A stretch of DNA of 64,000 bases from Rhodanobacteraceae bacterium (GTDB lineage: Bacteria; Pseudomonadota; Gammaproteobacteria; Xanthomonadales; Rhodanobacteraceae): contig JAEUPP010000024.1 in the NCBI GenBank assembly GCA_016790075.1, forward strand, positions 62,001-126,000, given 5' to 3'. Each line of letters begins with the position of its first letter. Positions within the stretch are counted from its first letter, which is position 1. Position numbers and translations under genes: made by a program. Positions 54,937-63,960 of the stretch are shown piece by piece. The notes beneath the pieces are model-generated. The model searched no databases. It was not told the origin of the DNA and worked only from the letters and a program-made list of their open reading frames with translations.

Positions 54937-55494
54937 ATGGCAACGAAGAAATCACCCAAAACCTCCCCCAGTTGGAGCGGCGTCAAGACCAGGCTGGTCG
55001 ACTTCGACCGCGCTGCGCTGCTGGGTCTGGTGCAGGACCTGTATGCGGCCAGCAACGACAACAAAGCTTTCCTGCATGCCCGTTTCGGTTTGGGGGATGA
55101 CCCGCTGGAGCCCTACAAGAAGGTGATCACCCGCTGGATCAATCCGCCGGACGCGCGCAGTCCGATGTCGGTCAGCAAGGCGAAAAAGGCGATCAGCGAC
55201 TACAGGAAGGCGCTGGGCCAACCTGAGGGCCTGGCCGAACTCATGCTGTTCTATTGCGAGGAAGTGTTCGATTTTCTGGCCGGTTGCGGCATGGAGGACG
55301 AAGGCTTCTATGACGCGCTGGTGCGGATGTTCGAGCAAGCACTGAAATACGTGCTGGCCTTGCCGAAGGCACAGCAGGCGGCATTTCTGGCCAGGCTCGA
55401 CCGGGTACGTCAGCTCGGGCAAAACATCGGCTGGGGCGTGGGTGATGATTTCAACTATTTCTGGTCGGAAGCCGGATTGGCGGGTGAGCAATAG
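54937..55494 (+). CDS. DUF6155-like protein, last gene of R-M operon
   Basis: A 185-aa, mostly helical soluble protein. The segments GVKTRLVDFDRAALLGLVQDLYAAS and KAFLHARFGLGDDPLEPYKK resemble, as I recall, the DUF6155 family of unknown function. The ATG lies five bases after the rhuM stop, so it belongs to the same transcript. It may be an accessory or regulator of the R-M system, but no catalytic motif is visible. Confidence 0.6.
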   Translation: MATKKSPKTSPSWSGVKTRLVDFDRAALLGLVQDLYAASNDNKAFLHARFGLGDDPLEPYKKVITRWINPPDARSPMSVSKAKKAISDYRKALGQPEGLAELMLFYCEEVFDFLAGCGMEDEGFYDALVRMFEQALKYVLALPKAQQAAFLARLDRVRQLGQNIGWGVGDDFNYFWSEAGLAGEQ

Positions 55495-55497
55495 CAG

Positions 55498-55745
55498 AGA
55501 GTCACCAAGGTAAGAGCGCCTCGACATCGGTGAGCAACTGAGCGCATGGCAGGTGAGTGAAGCACAGCGGAGATAGCGGTAGGGTTTTTCGCCGTTGGCT
55601 CTAGCGATTCCGATGAGGCTGCAGAGGGTGGCACTGGCGGGATGTCGGCGAACAGGAAGCTTTTGAAAGGACGAATAGTGTTTTCGCAACGGTTGTTACC
55701 GATGGGCCAGGCGGGTTCTTGACGAAGCGGATGAGTTTTGGCCAC
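55498..55745 (-). pseudogene. IS66-family transposase fragment
   Basis: On the minus strand the translation gives PAWPIGNNRCENTIRPFK and FLFADIP, then in a neighbouring frame ASATLCSLIGIARANGEKPYRYL. In order these match the C-terminal end of IS66 TnpC (W-P-I-D-N-N-x-x-E-N-x-I-R-P-F, then ANLYSLIETAKANGLEPYxYL). At least one frameshift and the absence of upstream parts show that it is a relic. It marks the right edge of the accessory block. Confidence 0.8.
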
Positions 55746-55988
55746 TGGTTATGTGAATAGCCGCAAGCTCGTTGTGCAGCACGGCAAAGGCGCAGCCGGC
55801 GGCGCCCCGGCAGCCGTTTTCGGCATTGAATGGCTATGGCCTACCTGGCCGTGGCCGAAGGCATGCCTCTTGCCCTTGATTTCTTTCGATTTTCCCAGCC
55901 GCGCACCAGGCTGAACCCCGCATTAGCGCCGCCACAAGCCTCTGCTACACTCGCCCTCCCGCCCCGATTGGGCTTGCTGCCGCCACTG
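55746..55988. other. Gap before corC
   Basis: The frame of corC is open upstream of its chosen start, but the extension is Pro/Leu-rich and not part of the family. The region probably carries the corC promoter; no clear hexamers are seen. Confidence 0.3.
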
Positions 55989-56831
55989 ATGAGCGAGGAT
56001 CACCCTAGTCCACCCGCCCACCGTTCCTGGTTCGAGCGTCTTAGCCAGGCACTGTCGGGCGAACCGCGCAATATCGAGGAACTGCTGGAGGAACTGCGCC
56101 AGGCGCAGGCCAACGGCCTGCTGTCCAACGACACCTTATCCATGGTCGAGGGCGCGATCGAGGTCGCCGACCTCACTGTTGCCGATGTCATGGTTCCGCG
56201 TGGGCAGGTTGTCAGCCTCGCGGCCAGCGCGCCGTTCAAGGACAACCTCGATATCGTCATCCAGTCGGGGCATTCGCGTTTTCCGGTACATGGCGACGAA
56301 AAGGACGAAATCCTCGGGATATTGCTGGCCAAGGATCTGCTGCGCTGCCTGTCCGATGGCGTACCGGCCGACGTGCGCATGCTGTTGCGCCCGGTAGCAC
56401 TGATACCGGCATCGAAGAAGCTCAATATCCTGCTCAAGGAATTTCGCCTCTCGCACAACCACATGGCCATCGTGGTCGACGAATACGGCGGGGTGGCGGG
56501 GCTGGTCACGATTGAAGATGTGCTGGAGCAGATCGTCGGCGATATCGACGACGAACACGACGACGAAGACGATGGTCCGTCGCGTCTCGTCACCGAAGTC
56601 GACGGTCAATGGCTGGTCAACGCGCTGACGCCGATCGGCGACTTTAACGAGCGCTTCGGCAGTGCATTCCCCGATGAAGAGTTCGACACCATAGGCGGCA
56701 TGATCACTGCCGAGTTCGGCCACCTGCCGGAAACCGGTGAGGAAATCTCGCTGGGCGGTTTCCATTTCTACGTGAGCAAGGCGGACGACCGCCGCGTGCA
56801 TCAGTTCACCGTTCGCGTGCATGCCAGCTAA
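55989..56831 (+). CDS. corC: CorC/YbeX-type CBS-domain protein
   Basis: A 280-aa cytoplasmic protein of the magnesium/cobalt efflux group. Two CBS domains (about 65-180: VADVMVPRGQVVSL, SRFPVHGDEKDEILGILLAKDLL, then HNHMAIVVDEYGGVAGLVTIEDVLEQIVGDI) are followed by a C-terminal transporter-associated domain (EDDGPSRLVTEVDGQWLVNALTPI). There is no DUF21 membrane domain, as usual for CorC. Start ATG 55989 (MSEDHPSPP) chosen from family length. It overlaps the next gene by 11 bases. Confidence 0.9.
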   Translation: MSEDHPSPPAHRSWFERLSQALSGEPRNIEELLEELRQAQANGLLSNDTLSMVEGAIEVADLTVADVMVPRGQVVSLAASAPFKDNLDIVIQSGHSRFPVHGDEKDEILGILLAKDLLRCLSDGVPADVRMLLRPVALIPASKKLNILLKEFRLSHNHMAIVVDEYGGVAGLVTIEDVLEQIVGDIDDEHDDEDDGPSRLVTEVDGQWLVNALTPIGDFNERFGSAFPDEEFDTIGGMITAEFGHLPETGEEISLGGFHFYVSKADDRRVHQFTVRVHAS

Positions 56832-58110
56832 GCTGCTGCAGCCGCGTTTTCTGCCGCTGCTTGCCGGGCTGTTGCTGCTGCTGTTCACCGGCGGCCTGCG
56901 GGCGCAGCCGGCCACCGAGGCCGAACCCGGCAGCGAGCTGCAGATCTCGCTGCTGACCTTCGGCCCCGGCGAAATCTACTGGGAACGGTTTGGCCACAAC
57001 GCGATTGCGATTCGCGATACGCGTAGCGGCGATGCGCTGAGCATCAACTACGGCATCTTCGACTTCGAGGAAGAAGCGTTCTTCCTGAACTTCCTGCGCG
57101 GGGACATGCGTTATTCCATCGCCGCGACGTCGCTGGAGCAGGATCTTGCCTACTACCGTGAGCAAGGTCGCGCGGTGCTGGAACAGGAGCTCGATCTGAC
57201 GCCCGCCCAGCGGCTGGCGCTGCGCGATTTCCTGCTGTGGAACCTGCGCCCCGAGAACGCCAGGTACCGCTACGAGTATTTCACTTCGAACTGCTCCACC
57301 AAGGTGCGTGACGCGCTTGACCGCGTACTGGACGGTGCCATACGGCGCAGCCTGGAGACGCGCTCGCGCGGCTATACCTATCGGCTGCAGGCCGACAGCC
57401 TGCTCGCACCGATAGCCGGGCTGATGCTGCCCATGGACCTGGGCCTGGGACCGTATGCTGACCGGCGCCTTTCGTTCTGGGACGAAAGTTTTGTCCCGGC
57501 CGAGTTCGCGCGGCATCTGCCGCTGGTACAGATTCCGGCAACCGATGGCTCGAGGAAATCGCTGGTGCGCGCGACGCGCGTCCTCGGCGAGGCCAGTCCC
57601 GTGCTGGCCGCGGCAGAGCGCTCCTTTCTGCGCCGCCATGGTCCCTACCCCATAGGTTATGCAGCGCCAGCTGTGATGATCGGCGGCGGGTTTGGTCTGT
57701 TGCTGCTGCTGCTCGCGCGCTCGACGCGACCACGCGCCGCACTGGCATTTGCGGCGCTCGCCAGCCTGTCGGCCTTGAGCGCCGGACTGGCGGGCTTGCT
57801 GCTGGCCGCACTCTGGCTGTTGACCGAGCACGTATCCGCCTGGCGCAACGAAAACCTGCTGCTGCTCAACCCGCTGCTGCTCCTGCTGCTGCCGGCGCTC
57901 TGGCGCACAAGGCGAATCCCAGCACACGGCAGCCGCAGCACCAGAGTACTGGCGGGATTGATCCTGCTGCTTGCGCTGTTCGCGCTCGCCGGCAAGACAC
58001 TGCCCTGGTTTACACAGCAGAACGCGGTATGGATAGGGCTGCTGCTGCCGCCACATCTTGTGATCGCGTGGCGCCTGTTGCGCGGCAGAGCGCACGATGC
58101 GGTGGACTAG
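56821..58110 (+). CDS. DUF4105 (Lnb-like) membrane protein
   Basis: A 429-aa protein with a signal helix (residues 9-28) and a periplasmic N-terminal domain with LLTFGPGEIYWERFGHNAIAIRD and YEYFTSNCSTKVRDALDRV. The H and C in these segments fit the DUF4105/NlpC-like papain fold. Four or five membrane spans follow (about 282-420). In corC-like neighbourhoods, lnt encoding an apolipoprotein N-acyltransferase is often found. Here an Lnb-like protein occupies that place, which hints at lipoprotein processing, but this is inference. Confidence 0.75.
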   Translation: MPAKLLQPRFLPLLAGLLLLLFTGGLRAQPATEAEPGSELQISLLTFGPGEIYWERFGHNAIAIRDTRSGDALSINYGIFDFEEEAFFLNFLRGDMRYSIAATSLEQDLAYYREQGRAVLEQELDLTPAQRLALRDFLLWNLRPENARYRYEYFTSNCSTKVRDALDRVLDGAIRRSLETRSRGYTYRLQADSLLAPIAGLMLPMDLGLGPYADRRLSFWDESFVPAEFARHLPLVQIPATDGSRKSLVRATRVLGEASPVLAAAERSFLRRHGPYPIGYAAPAVMIGGGFGLLLLLLARSTRPRAALAFAALASLSALSAGLAGLLLAALWLLTEHVSAWRNENLLLLNPLLLLLLPALWRTRRIPAHGSRSTRVLAGLILLLALFALAGKTLPWFTQQNAVWIGLLLPPHLVIAWRLLRGRAHDAVD

Positions 58111-58219
58111 CCCGTATTCCTCACACTCCTGATGCTAGGGCCGCCGCTACGAAAGGGCATGAGAATTGCGGGCTGGCGCCTCAATGGCGAGTTGTAGCAA
58201 ATGCCACTAGTATCAGCCT

Positions 58220-59002
58220 ATGCGCGTGCTACTGACTACCCTCGCGACTATCCTGTCGCTATTTGCCTGCGCCGCCAGCGCTGCGGAACGGCTGCAGGTC
58301 AGGCTAGCAACACTGGAGTGGCCGCCTTATGTCGGCGCCGCGCTGAAGGGCCAGGGTTATGCAGCCGAAGTCATTCGCGCTGCCTGCTCGCGGCGCAATG
58401 TCGATGTGCAATTCGATCTGATGCCCTGGGCACGTGCACTGATGCTCGCGCGACACGGCGACTACGCCGGCGTGATGCCCGAATACCAGAATGCGCGACG
58501 CGAGGCGGAGTTCGCGTTTTCGGCCTCGTTCCCCGGTGGGCCGGTCGGGCTGTACAAGCGCCGCCCGGACAAGATCGCCTACGCGGTCGATCCGGCACAG
58601 GATCTGGATGCGGCGCTGCGCAGCATTTCGCAATACCGCATCGGCATCGTGCGCGACTATGTCAACAACACCACATTTGACCACGCCGACTATCTGCAGC
58701 GCGAAGAAGCCGCGAATGACAATGTAAACCTGCGCAAGCTCGTACACCGCCGTGTCGATCTCGTCTTCATCGACCGCTGGGTGGCCGAATACCTGCAGCA
58801 GCATGATGCGATGCTGCGCGGTGCCGAGCTTGAAATGCTGCAACCTCCGATCGAGGAGCCTGCGCTGCACATTGCCTGGTCACGGCATTCCGCCACCGCC
58901 GCAGCAGCGCGCCCGCTCTGCGACGCGGGCCTCGCGGAGCTGCTGGAGGACGGCACGATAACGCGGCTGCGCGAACGCCATGGCCTCGCATCGAAACCCT
59001 GA
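58220..59002 (+). CDS. Periplasmic solute-binding-like protein
   Basis: A 260-aa protein with signal peptide 1-21 (LLTTLATILSLFACAASA). The SBP_bac_3 fold is suggested by LQVRLATLEWPPYVG, GQGYAAEVIRAACSRRNVDVQFDLMPWARALMLARHGDYAG, and the closing GLAELLEDGTITRLRERHG. No ABC permease or ATPase gene is adjacent, so it may be an orphan binding protein or a sensor partner. The c-di-GMP gene behind it is convergent, not in operon. Confidence 0.75.
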   Translation: MRVLLTTLATILSLFACAASAAERLQVRLATLEWPPYVGAALKGQGYAAEVIRAACSRRNVDVQFDLMPWARALMLARHGDYAGVMPEYQNARREAEFAFSASFPGGPVGLYKRRPDKIAYAVDPAQDLDAALRSISQYRIGIVRDYVNNTTFDHADYLQREEAANDNVNLRKLVHRRVDLVFIDRWVAEYLQQHDAMLRGAELEMLQPPIEEPALHIAWSRHSATAAAARPLCDAGLAELLEDGTITRLRERHGLASKP

Positions 59003-59012
59003 GCCCGCGTTA

Positions 59013-61052
59013 TCAGCCCGTTGCGGCCAGCCGCAGCTTTGCATAGCCCAGCGCGTCGCTCTCGCTCAGTCCACAGCCAAACAGCATACCTTGCAGCAGA
59101 TCGCAGCCGATGTCCTCGAGGAAGCGCCGCTGCCCGGGTGTTTCCACACCCTCGGCCGCGACTTGCAATCCCAGGCTATGACCCAGGCCAACTATGGCCC
59201 GCACTATGGTGGCGTCGCTGAGGTCCGTCAGCACATCGCTGACGAAGCTCATGTCGATCTTGAGCTTGCTCACTGGCAACTGCTTCAGATAACCCAGCGA
59301 AGCATGGCCGGTGCCGAAATCGTCGATGGCGATGCCGATGCCGAGCGCGCGCAGGCGGCGCAGTGATTCGGCCGCGTACTTGAGATTGTCGACGATCGCG
59401 GTCTCGGTAATTTCGAGTTCCAGCGCCGCACCGGGCAGGCCGTGTGCCTCAAGCGCTGCCGCAACACGCTCGTGCAGGCAGCCGTCGCGCAACTGCGCAC
59501 CGGAGACATTGACCGATATCGGCGCGGCATAGCCGGCGCGGCGCCAGAGTACTGCATGGGCGCAGGCCTGCTGCACGACCCAGTTGCCCAGTACCTGGAT
59601 GGTGCCGTTCTCTTCCGCCAGGCGGATAAAGCTCGCGGGCCGCAGCAGACCAAATTGCGGATGATTCCAGCGCAGCAGCGCTTCCATTCCCTGTACGCGG
59701 CCATTGCCCGCCGCAACCAGCGGATCGAATACCAGCTCCAGCTCATCGCCTATCGTGCTGCGGCGCAGATCCCGGCTCAGGCGCCGCCGTGTCGCCGACT
59801 CGTCGTTTCGCGCGGCATCGAAGAACGCGGCGCCGCTGCCACCTTCGCCCTTGGCATAGGCGAGCGCCGACTCGGCATTGCGCAACAGGCTCTCGGCGCT
59901 GTCGGCATCGTCCGGATACAGCGCGCTGCCGGCCCGTATCTCGATCTGGAAATGACCTGCCGGCAACTCGATGGGGCGCGCAACCGCGGCACGGACCTCG
60001 GCCAGCAACTGCTCGACGGCCGTGCGCGATGCGGCATCAAACAGCAGCAATGCAAATTTGTCTTCGACCACACGCGCTACGAATACGCCGTCGATCATGT
60101 CGAGGCGGCGCGCGAATTCGCGCAGCAAGTCATCACCGACGGCACGGCCGTAGGTATCGTTGGTCGCGCGCAGGTTGCACAAATCCACAATCAACAGGGC
60201 CAGCGGTATGCCGCGCGAGGCCGCAGTCGTGACCGCATGGCCAAGCCGTGTCAGCAGCAGATAGCGGTTGGGCAGTCCGGTCAGGTCGTCGAACTGCTGC
60301 AGGAAGGTCGCGCGGGCTTCCGCGTCTGCACGGCGCGCGAGGTTTTCGCGGACACCGTCAAACAGCGAGTTCACTGCCCGCGCCAGCTGGCCGAGCTCGT
60401 CCCGCTCGTGCCCCTTGGGCACCTCGACCGCGGCGGTCTCCAGCGACATCATGTCGCTATCGGCCAACTCGCCAGCCAATTGCTCCAGTGGTCGCGTCAG
60501 CACCCGGTTGACCACAGCCAGCAGCACCAGGCCGAGCAGCACCGCCCAGGCCAGTCCGACCCCGAACACGAGGGAAGTACGTGCAAGGAAATCGCGGCCA
60601 AGCTGGTAGGTGTCGATGCTGACGCCGAGCTCGCCCAGTACCGCGCCGCTGCCCGGGTCCGTCAGCAGTTCGCGATAGTCGCGCTGTGCTCCGAACAGGC
60701 TGTCGCTGATGACACGCCACGGGCTGCGCGCGAGCTCGCCCTCGTGCCGCGCCAGCACCGTCGCCGGCAACATGCGGATTTCTGCGCGAAAGACCCCCGG
60801 GTAGGCGGCCAGCCCTTCCAGCACCTGGCCGGCGAGCTCGCTGTCGATCTCGTAGACCGACTCCGTCGCAGCGCGCTTGAGTGTGGTCAAGGCCTGGTGG
60901 CCGGCATGATCAAGCTCGCTGCTGTTGCGGCGCGCGTCGGCCAGCACCTGGACCAGCGAGAGCACACCACCGATCAGCAGAGTGCTCAGCAGCACTATGC
61001 GTGTCAGTCGGGTGCTCAGGCGATCAAGGTGCGGCGGACGTTCTATCTCCAC
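59013..61052 (-). CDS. Membrane c-di-GMP phosphodiesterase with degenerate GGDEF and intact EAL domain
   Basis: A 679-aa protein starting at GTG 61052 (AGGT seven bases upstream). Two membrane spans (about 14-36 and 165-190) flank a periplasmic sensor domain, then a HAMP-like segment. The GGDEF site reads V-V-E-D-K-F, so cyclase activity is unlikely. The EAL domain keeps its key residues: EALLRW, NVSGAQL, E in ITET, IDDFGTG, LKIDMSF, VAAEGVET and LLQG. It should hydrolyse c-di-GMP in response to a periplasmic signal, affecting motility or biofilm. Confidence 0.88.
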   Translation of the reverse strand: MEIERPPHLDRLSTRLTRIVLLSTLLIGGVLSLVQVLADARRNSSELDHAGHQALTTLKRAATESVYEIDSELAGQVLEGLAAYPGVFRAEIRMLPATVLARHEGELARSPWRVISDSLFGAQRDYRELLTDPGSGAVLGELGVSIDTYQLGRDFLARTSLVFGVGLAWAVLLGLVLLAVVNRVLTRPLEQLAGELADSDMMSLETAAVEVPKGHERDELGQLARAVNSLFDGVRENLARRADAEARATFLQQFDDLTGLPNRYLLLTRLGHAVTTAASRGIPLALLIVDLCNLRATNDTYGRAVGDDLLREFARRLDMIDGVFVARVVEDKFALLLFDAASRTAVEQLLAEVRAAVARPIELPAGHFQIEIRAGSALYPDDADSAESLLRNAESALAYAKGEGGSGAAFFDAARNDESATRRRLSRDLRRSTIGDELELVFDPLVAAGNGRVQGMEALLRWNHPQFGLLRPASFIRLAEENGTIQVLGNWVVQQACAHAVLWRRAGYAAPISVNVSGAQLRDGCLHERVAAALEAHGLPGAALELEITETAIVDNLKYAAESLRRLRALGIGIAIDDFGTGHASLGYLKQLPVSKLKIDMSFVSDVLTDLSDATIVRAIVGLGHSLGLQVAAEGVETPGQRRFLEDIGCDLLQGMLFGCGLSESDALGYAKLRLAATG

Positions 61053-61210
61053 AAGCAACCTGCTGGGTGATCGAGCGGATGCGAGTGTAACTGACTCCGA
61101 GCATGGGAGCCGGCCCGTACTGCCGCCCACGCGCCCAGGGCGCGCGGCGCCGTGGCGCCGCTGATGCCCCATCTGCGCTAGGCTTGGGCACCACCTACCT
61201 TGCCGTGCCG

Positions 61211-62458
61211 ATGCGCCAACCGCCTCCGAATCGCATCAATCTTGGCGTTCTGCTGACTGTGGTCGCATTGCATGCGGCGGTGTTTGCCTATGCGCTGCAA
61301 GCGCCGGCGCCACAATCCGCCGTAGCGCCACAGCGGAGCGAACCGGCTGCGACCAATCCCCCGGCTGCACCGCACCGGCCGCCCCAGTCCCCGGCGACGG
61401 CGCAAGACAAGGACAGTCAGGCTGTTGCCGAGCCAGTGCTAGACGACCCAAGCCGCGAATTCACACCGCGGCGCTGGCACGATAACCAGGTCGCAGCCGC
61501 ACAGGCCCAGGACCGGCGCCGTTTCGGCGCCTCCCCGGAGCTGGCGCCCGCGGCAGTGCCGGCAGCTATCGAGCGCAGACTGCGCGCCGGCGACGCCGCA
61601 GCCGCAGCTGCCGCAGCGGAACTGCAGGAGGACTGCAGCGAGCTCGGCAACATGGCGGGACTGGCGCCAACCTTGGATGCAACCCTGCTCAGCGGGCTCG
61701 GCACCGATACACAGGCGCTGGTGCGCACCGCTTTTGAAGCACGGGTACGGCGCCTCGCCCAGCGGCAGCAACGCTGTGCCGCATGGCACGCTGAACGCGA
61801 GCGCATGGCGCAGGCGCGGCGCGACTACGCCGCACGTAGCGACGCGGACACGTTTGAGAAACTACGCACCAGCCTGCAGCTGGAGCCGCCGACTCCGGGC
61901 CTGCTTGAGCGGTTGCGTGCGGAGCTGCAGTCGCTCTGGGAAAGCCAGTCGCAAAGCCGCGTCGGCCGCGCCCTGGTGCTGCAGATGCTCGCCCACGACA
62001 ACGAGGCGCAGGATCGCGTCGGCCTGCGCCTGCTGCTGGAGCTGGCCGAACGCGATGATGCGCAGGTCGAATTCGCCGCGAATGTACTCAGTCGCGGCTT
62101 CGGCCAGTTGCCGCCGCAACCGGAGCTCGCGCTGCACTGGCAGCGCCGCGCGGCCGAACTCGGTGCCGACGCCGCCATCGACGCGCAACTGACCGACACC
62201 ACCGCTGCGCCAGCACAGATCTGGGCCTGGCACGCCTGGCGCATCTGGCTCAACGCACACGGCTGTTATGTCGACTCGGTCCGTGCAGAAGATGCGCTGC
62301 TCGCGGCGGATCTGCGTGCACTGGAGCAGCTCGGCACGCGCCTGTCGGCCCCGGAACGGCTGGAGGCAGGACGCCTCTATCTGCAGCGCAGGCAGACGTT
62401 CGGCGACCGGGCTCGCGCGATACGCCATTGCGACACGCAGGCGCTGATGCAGCACTGA
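61211..62458 (+). CDS. Unknown membrane-anchored protein, Sel1/TPR-like end
   Basis: A 415-aa protein. One N-terminal helix (about 8-28, INLGVLLTVVALHAAVFAYAL) anchors it, followed by a Pro/Ala-rich linker (30-90) and a helical region with many RR and AEL motifs. Residues about 260-340 (ALVLQMLAHDNEAQDRVGLRLLLELAERDDAQ, then LALHWQRRAAELGADAAI) look like Sel1/TPR-type repeats. I recognise no family. It is divergent from the EAL gene and 104 bases before corA. Confidence 0.6.
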   Translation: MRQPPPNRINLGVLLTVVALHAAVFAYALQAPAPQSAVAPQRSEPAATNPPAAPHRPPQSPATAQDKDSQAVAEPVLDDPSREFTPRRWHDNQVAAAQAQDRRRFGASPELAPAAVPAAIERRLRAGDAAAAAAAAELQEDCSELGNMAGLAPTLDATLLSGLGTDTQALVRTAFEARVRRLAQRQQRCAAWHAERERMAQARRDYAARSDADTFEKLRTSLQLEPPTPGLLERLRAELQSLWESQSQSRVGRALVLQMLAHDNEAQDRVGLRLLLELAERDDAQVEFAANVLSRGFGQLPPQPELALHWQRRAAELGADAAIDAQLTDTTAAPAQIWAWHAWRIWLNAHGCYVDSVRAEDALLAADLRALEQLGTRLSAPERLEAGRLYLQRRQTFGDRARAIRHCDTQALMQH

Positions 62459-62562
62459 GGCTGCTCTTTCAGTCCCGGCGGCCAGCACGGACCAGCGGCT
62501 GGACGGTTTGCGGCACTCCTGGCTTGGGGCATCATTGCGGCGCCTTTGCTGTCGAGCTGCCC

Positions 62563-63579
62563 ATGAATCTTGCGCCGCCACCCCCGCTGTCCCTGCCCGT
62601 CGATCCGCATGCGATGGTCGTGAACTGTGTGGCGTACTCGACCGAGACCGGCCAACGCCTGCGCGACATCACGATTGCCGAAATCAGCGAAGTGCTCAAG
62701 GACAGCAGCAACTTCGTCTGGGTCGGTCTGCATGAGCCCGACGAAAGCCTGCTCGAACGGCTGCAGGAAGAGTTCGACCTGCATGAACTCGCGATCGAGG
62801 ACGCGCATGCGGCCCATCAGCGCCCCAAGATCGAGGTCTACGGCGATTCGCTGTTCATCGTTGTGCACACCGCGCAGGCCGTCGCCGGCAAGATCGAGTT
62901 CGGCGAAACCCATATCTTTCTTGGCCGCAACTACCTGGTCACGGTGCGCCACGGCGCCTCGTTGTCCTACCAGCCGGCGCGGCGCAGCTGTGAACAGACG
63001 CCTGAACTGCTCGCGCTGGGGCCCAGCTACGGCCTCTACGCAGTACTCGACTTCATCGTTGACAACTTCATGCCGATAGTGCGCGAGTTCCGCAGCGAAC
63101 TGCAGGAGCTGGAGAAGGACATCTTCGAAGACACCTTCAAGCGCGACACTATTCGCAACCTGTATGAGTTGAAAAAGGAACTTGTCACGTTACGGCTCGC
63201 GGTGGCGCCGCTGCAGGACATTCTCAATCAGCTCATGCGCTTTCATCCGAGCCTGATCCGCGACGACGTGCGCCTCTACTTCCGCGACGTATCCGACCAT
63301 GCGGCACGCATCAACGAGGCCACCGACACCATGCGCGAGATGCTGACCGCCGCCATGAGCGTGAACATGTCGCTGGTGACGGTCGCGCAGAACGAAGTGG
63401 TCAAGCGGCTCGCCGGCTGGGCCGCGCTGCTCGCCGCCCCTACCCTGCTCGCCAGCTGGTACGGCATGAACTTCAAGAACATGCCCGAGCTGGACGGCGG
63501 TTATCACTACTTCATCGGCGCGACCATTGCGATCATCTGCGGCCTGTTCCTGGTGTTGCGTCGCGCGAAGTGGCTTTGA
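62563..63579 (+). CDS. corA: CorA magnesium/cobalt channel
   Basis: A 338-aa protein of the CorA family. The long cytoplasmic funnel domain (1-275) includes FVWVGLHEPDESLLERLQEEF and DTFKRDTIRNLYELKKEL. Two C-terminal spans are joined by the Y-G-M-N-F signature with the loop KNMPELDGGYHY, and the basic end RRAKWL fits. ATG 62563 is the first plausible start after the upstream gene. Forms a pentameric channel for magnesium in the inner membrane. Confidence 0.95.
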   Translation: MNLAPPPPLSLPVDPHAMVVNCVAYSTETGQRLRDITIAEISEVLKDSSNFVWVGLHEPDESLLERLQEEFDLHELAIEDAHAAHQRPKIEVYGDSLFIVVHTAQAVAGKIEFGETHIFLGRNYLVTVRHGASLSYQPARRSCEQTPELLALGPSYGLYAVLDFIVDNFMPIVREFRSELQELEKDIFEDTFKRDTIRNLYELKKELVTLRLAVAPLQDILNQLMRFHPSLIRDDVRLYFRDVSDHAARINEATDTMREMLTAAMSVNMSLVTVAQNEVVKRLAGWAALLAAPTLLASWYGMNFKNMPELDGGYHYFIGATIAIICGLFLVLRRAKWL

Positions 63580-63960
63580 CTGGGCTTGCGCCGACGCCAA
63601 GGCCATACGAGCTTCTCATCGAAATTCCTGCGGACGCTCCTCAGCTCGTGCTGCCGTTCTCGCACCCGCAACCTTCGGACGTGCGCGACTACAGCGTGGA
63701 ATTCGAACTGCCGGATGGGCGCACGCCGCGTTTGATCATCGGCTGCCAGCAGCGGGCAGCCTGCTCTCGTTCGGCCTGTCTGCTGCTGTGCTGCCCGAAG
63801 GCCGCTATCACGCGCGCCTGATCGCCATCGGCAACGACGGCAGTCGGCGCGAGGACCAGGAGCATCACTTCGTGTTGCGGCGGTCAGCGGCTTGTGCTGG
63901 GACAACCGGCAATGGCTGGCGCTGCGACGCCAGCAGCAGGCCTATGCCGAGCAGAACCAG
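63570..63960 (+). pseudogene. Frameshifted gene fragment after corA
   Basis: Frame one gives RPYELLIEIPADAPQLVLPF and DYSVEFELPDG before running into noise. A neighbouring frame continues with LLSFGLSAAVLPEGRYHARLIAIG and EHHFVLR. Together these read like the C-terminal beta domain of an anti-sigma-like or similar protein, lacking its 5' part and carrying one shift near 63730-63760. No ribosome site is visible, and it overlaps the convergent end of lgt. Confidence 0.4.
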
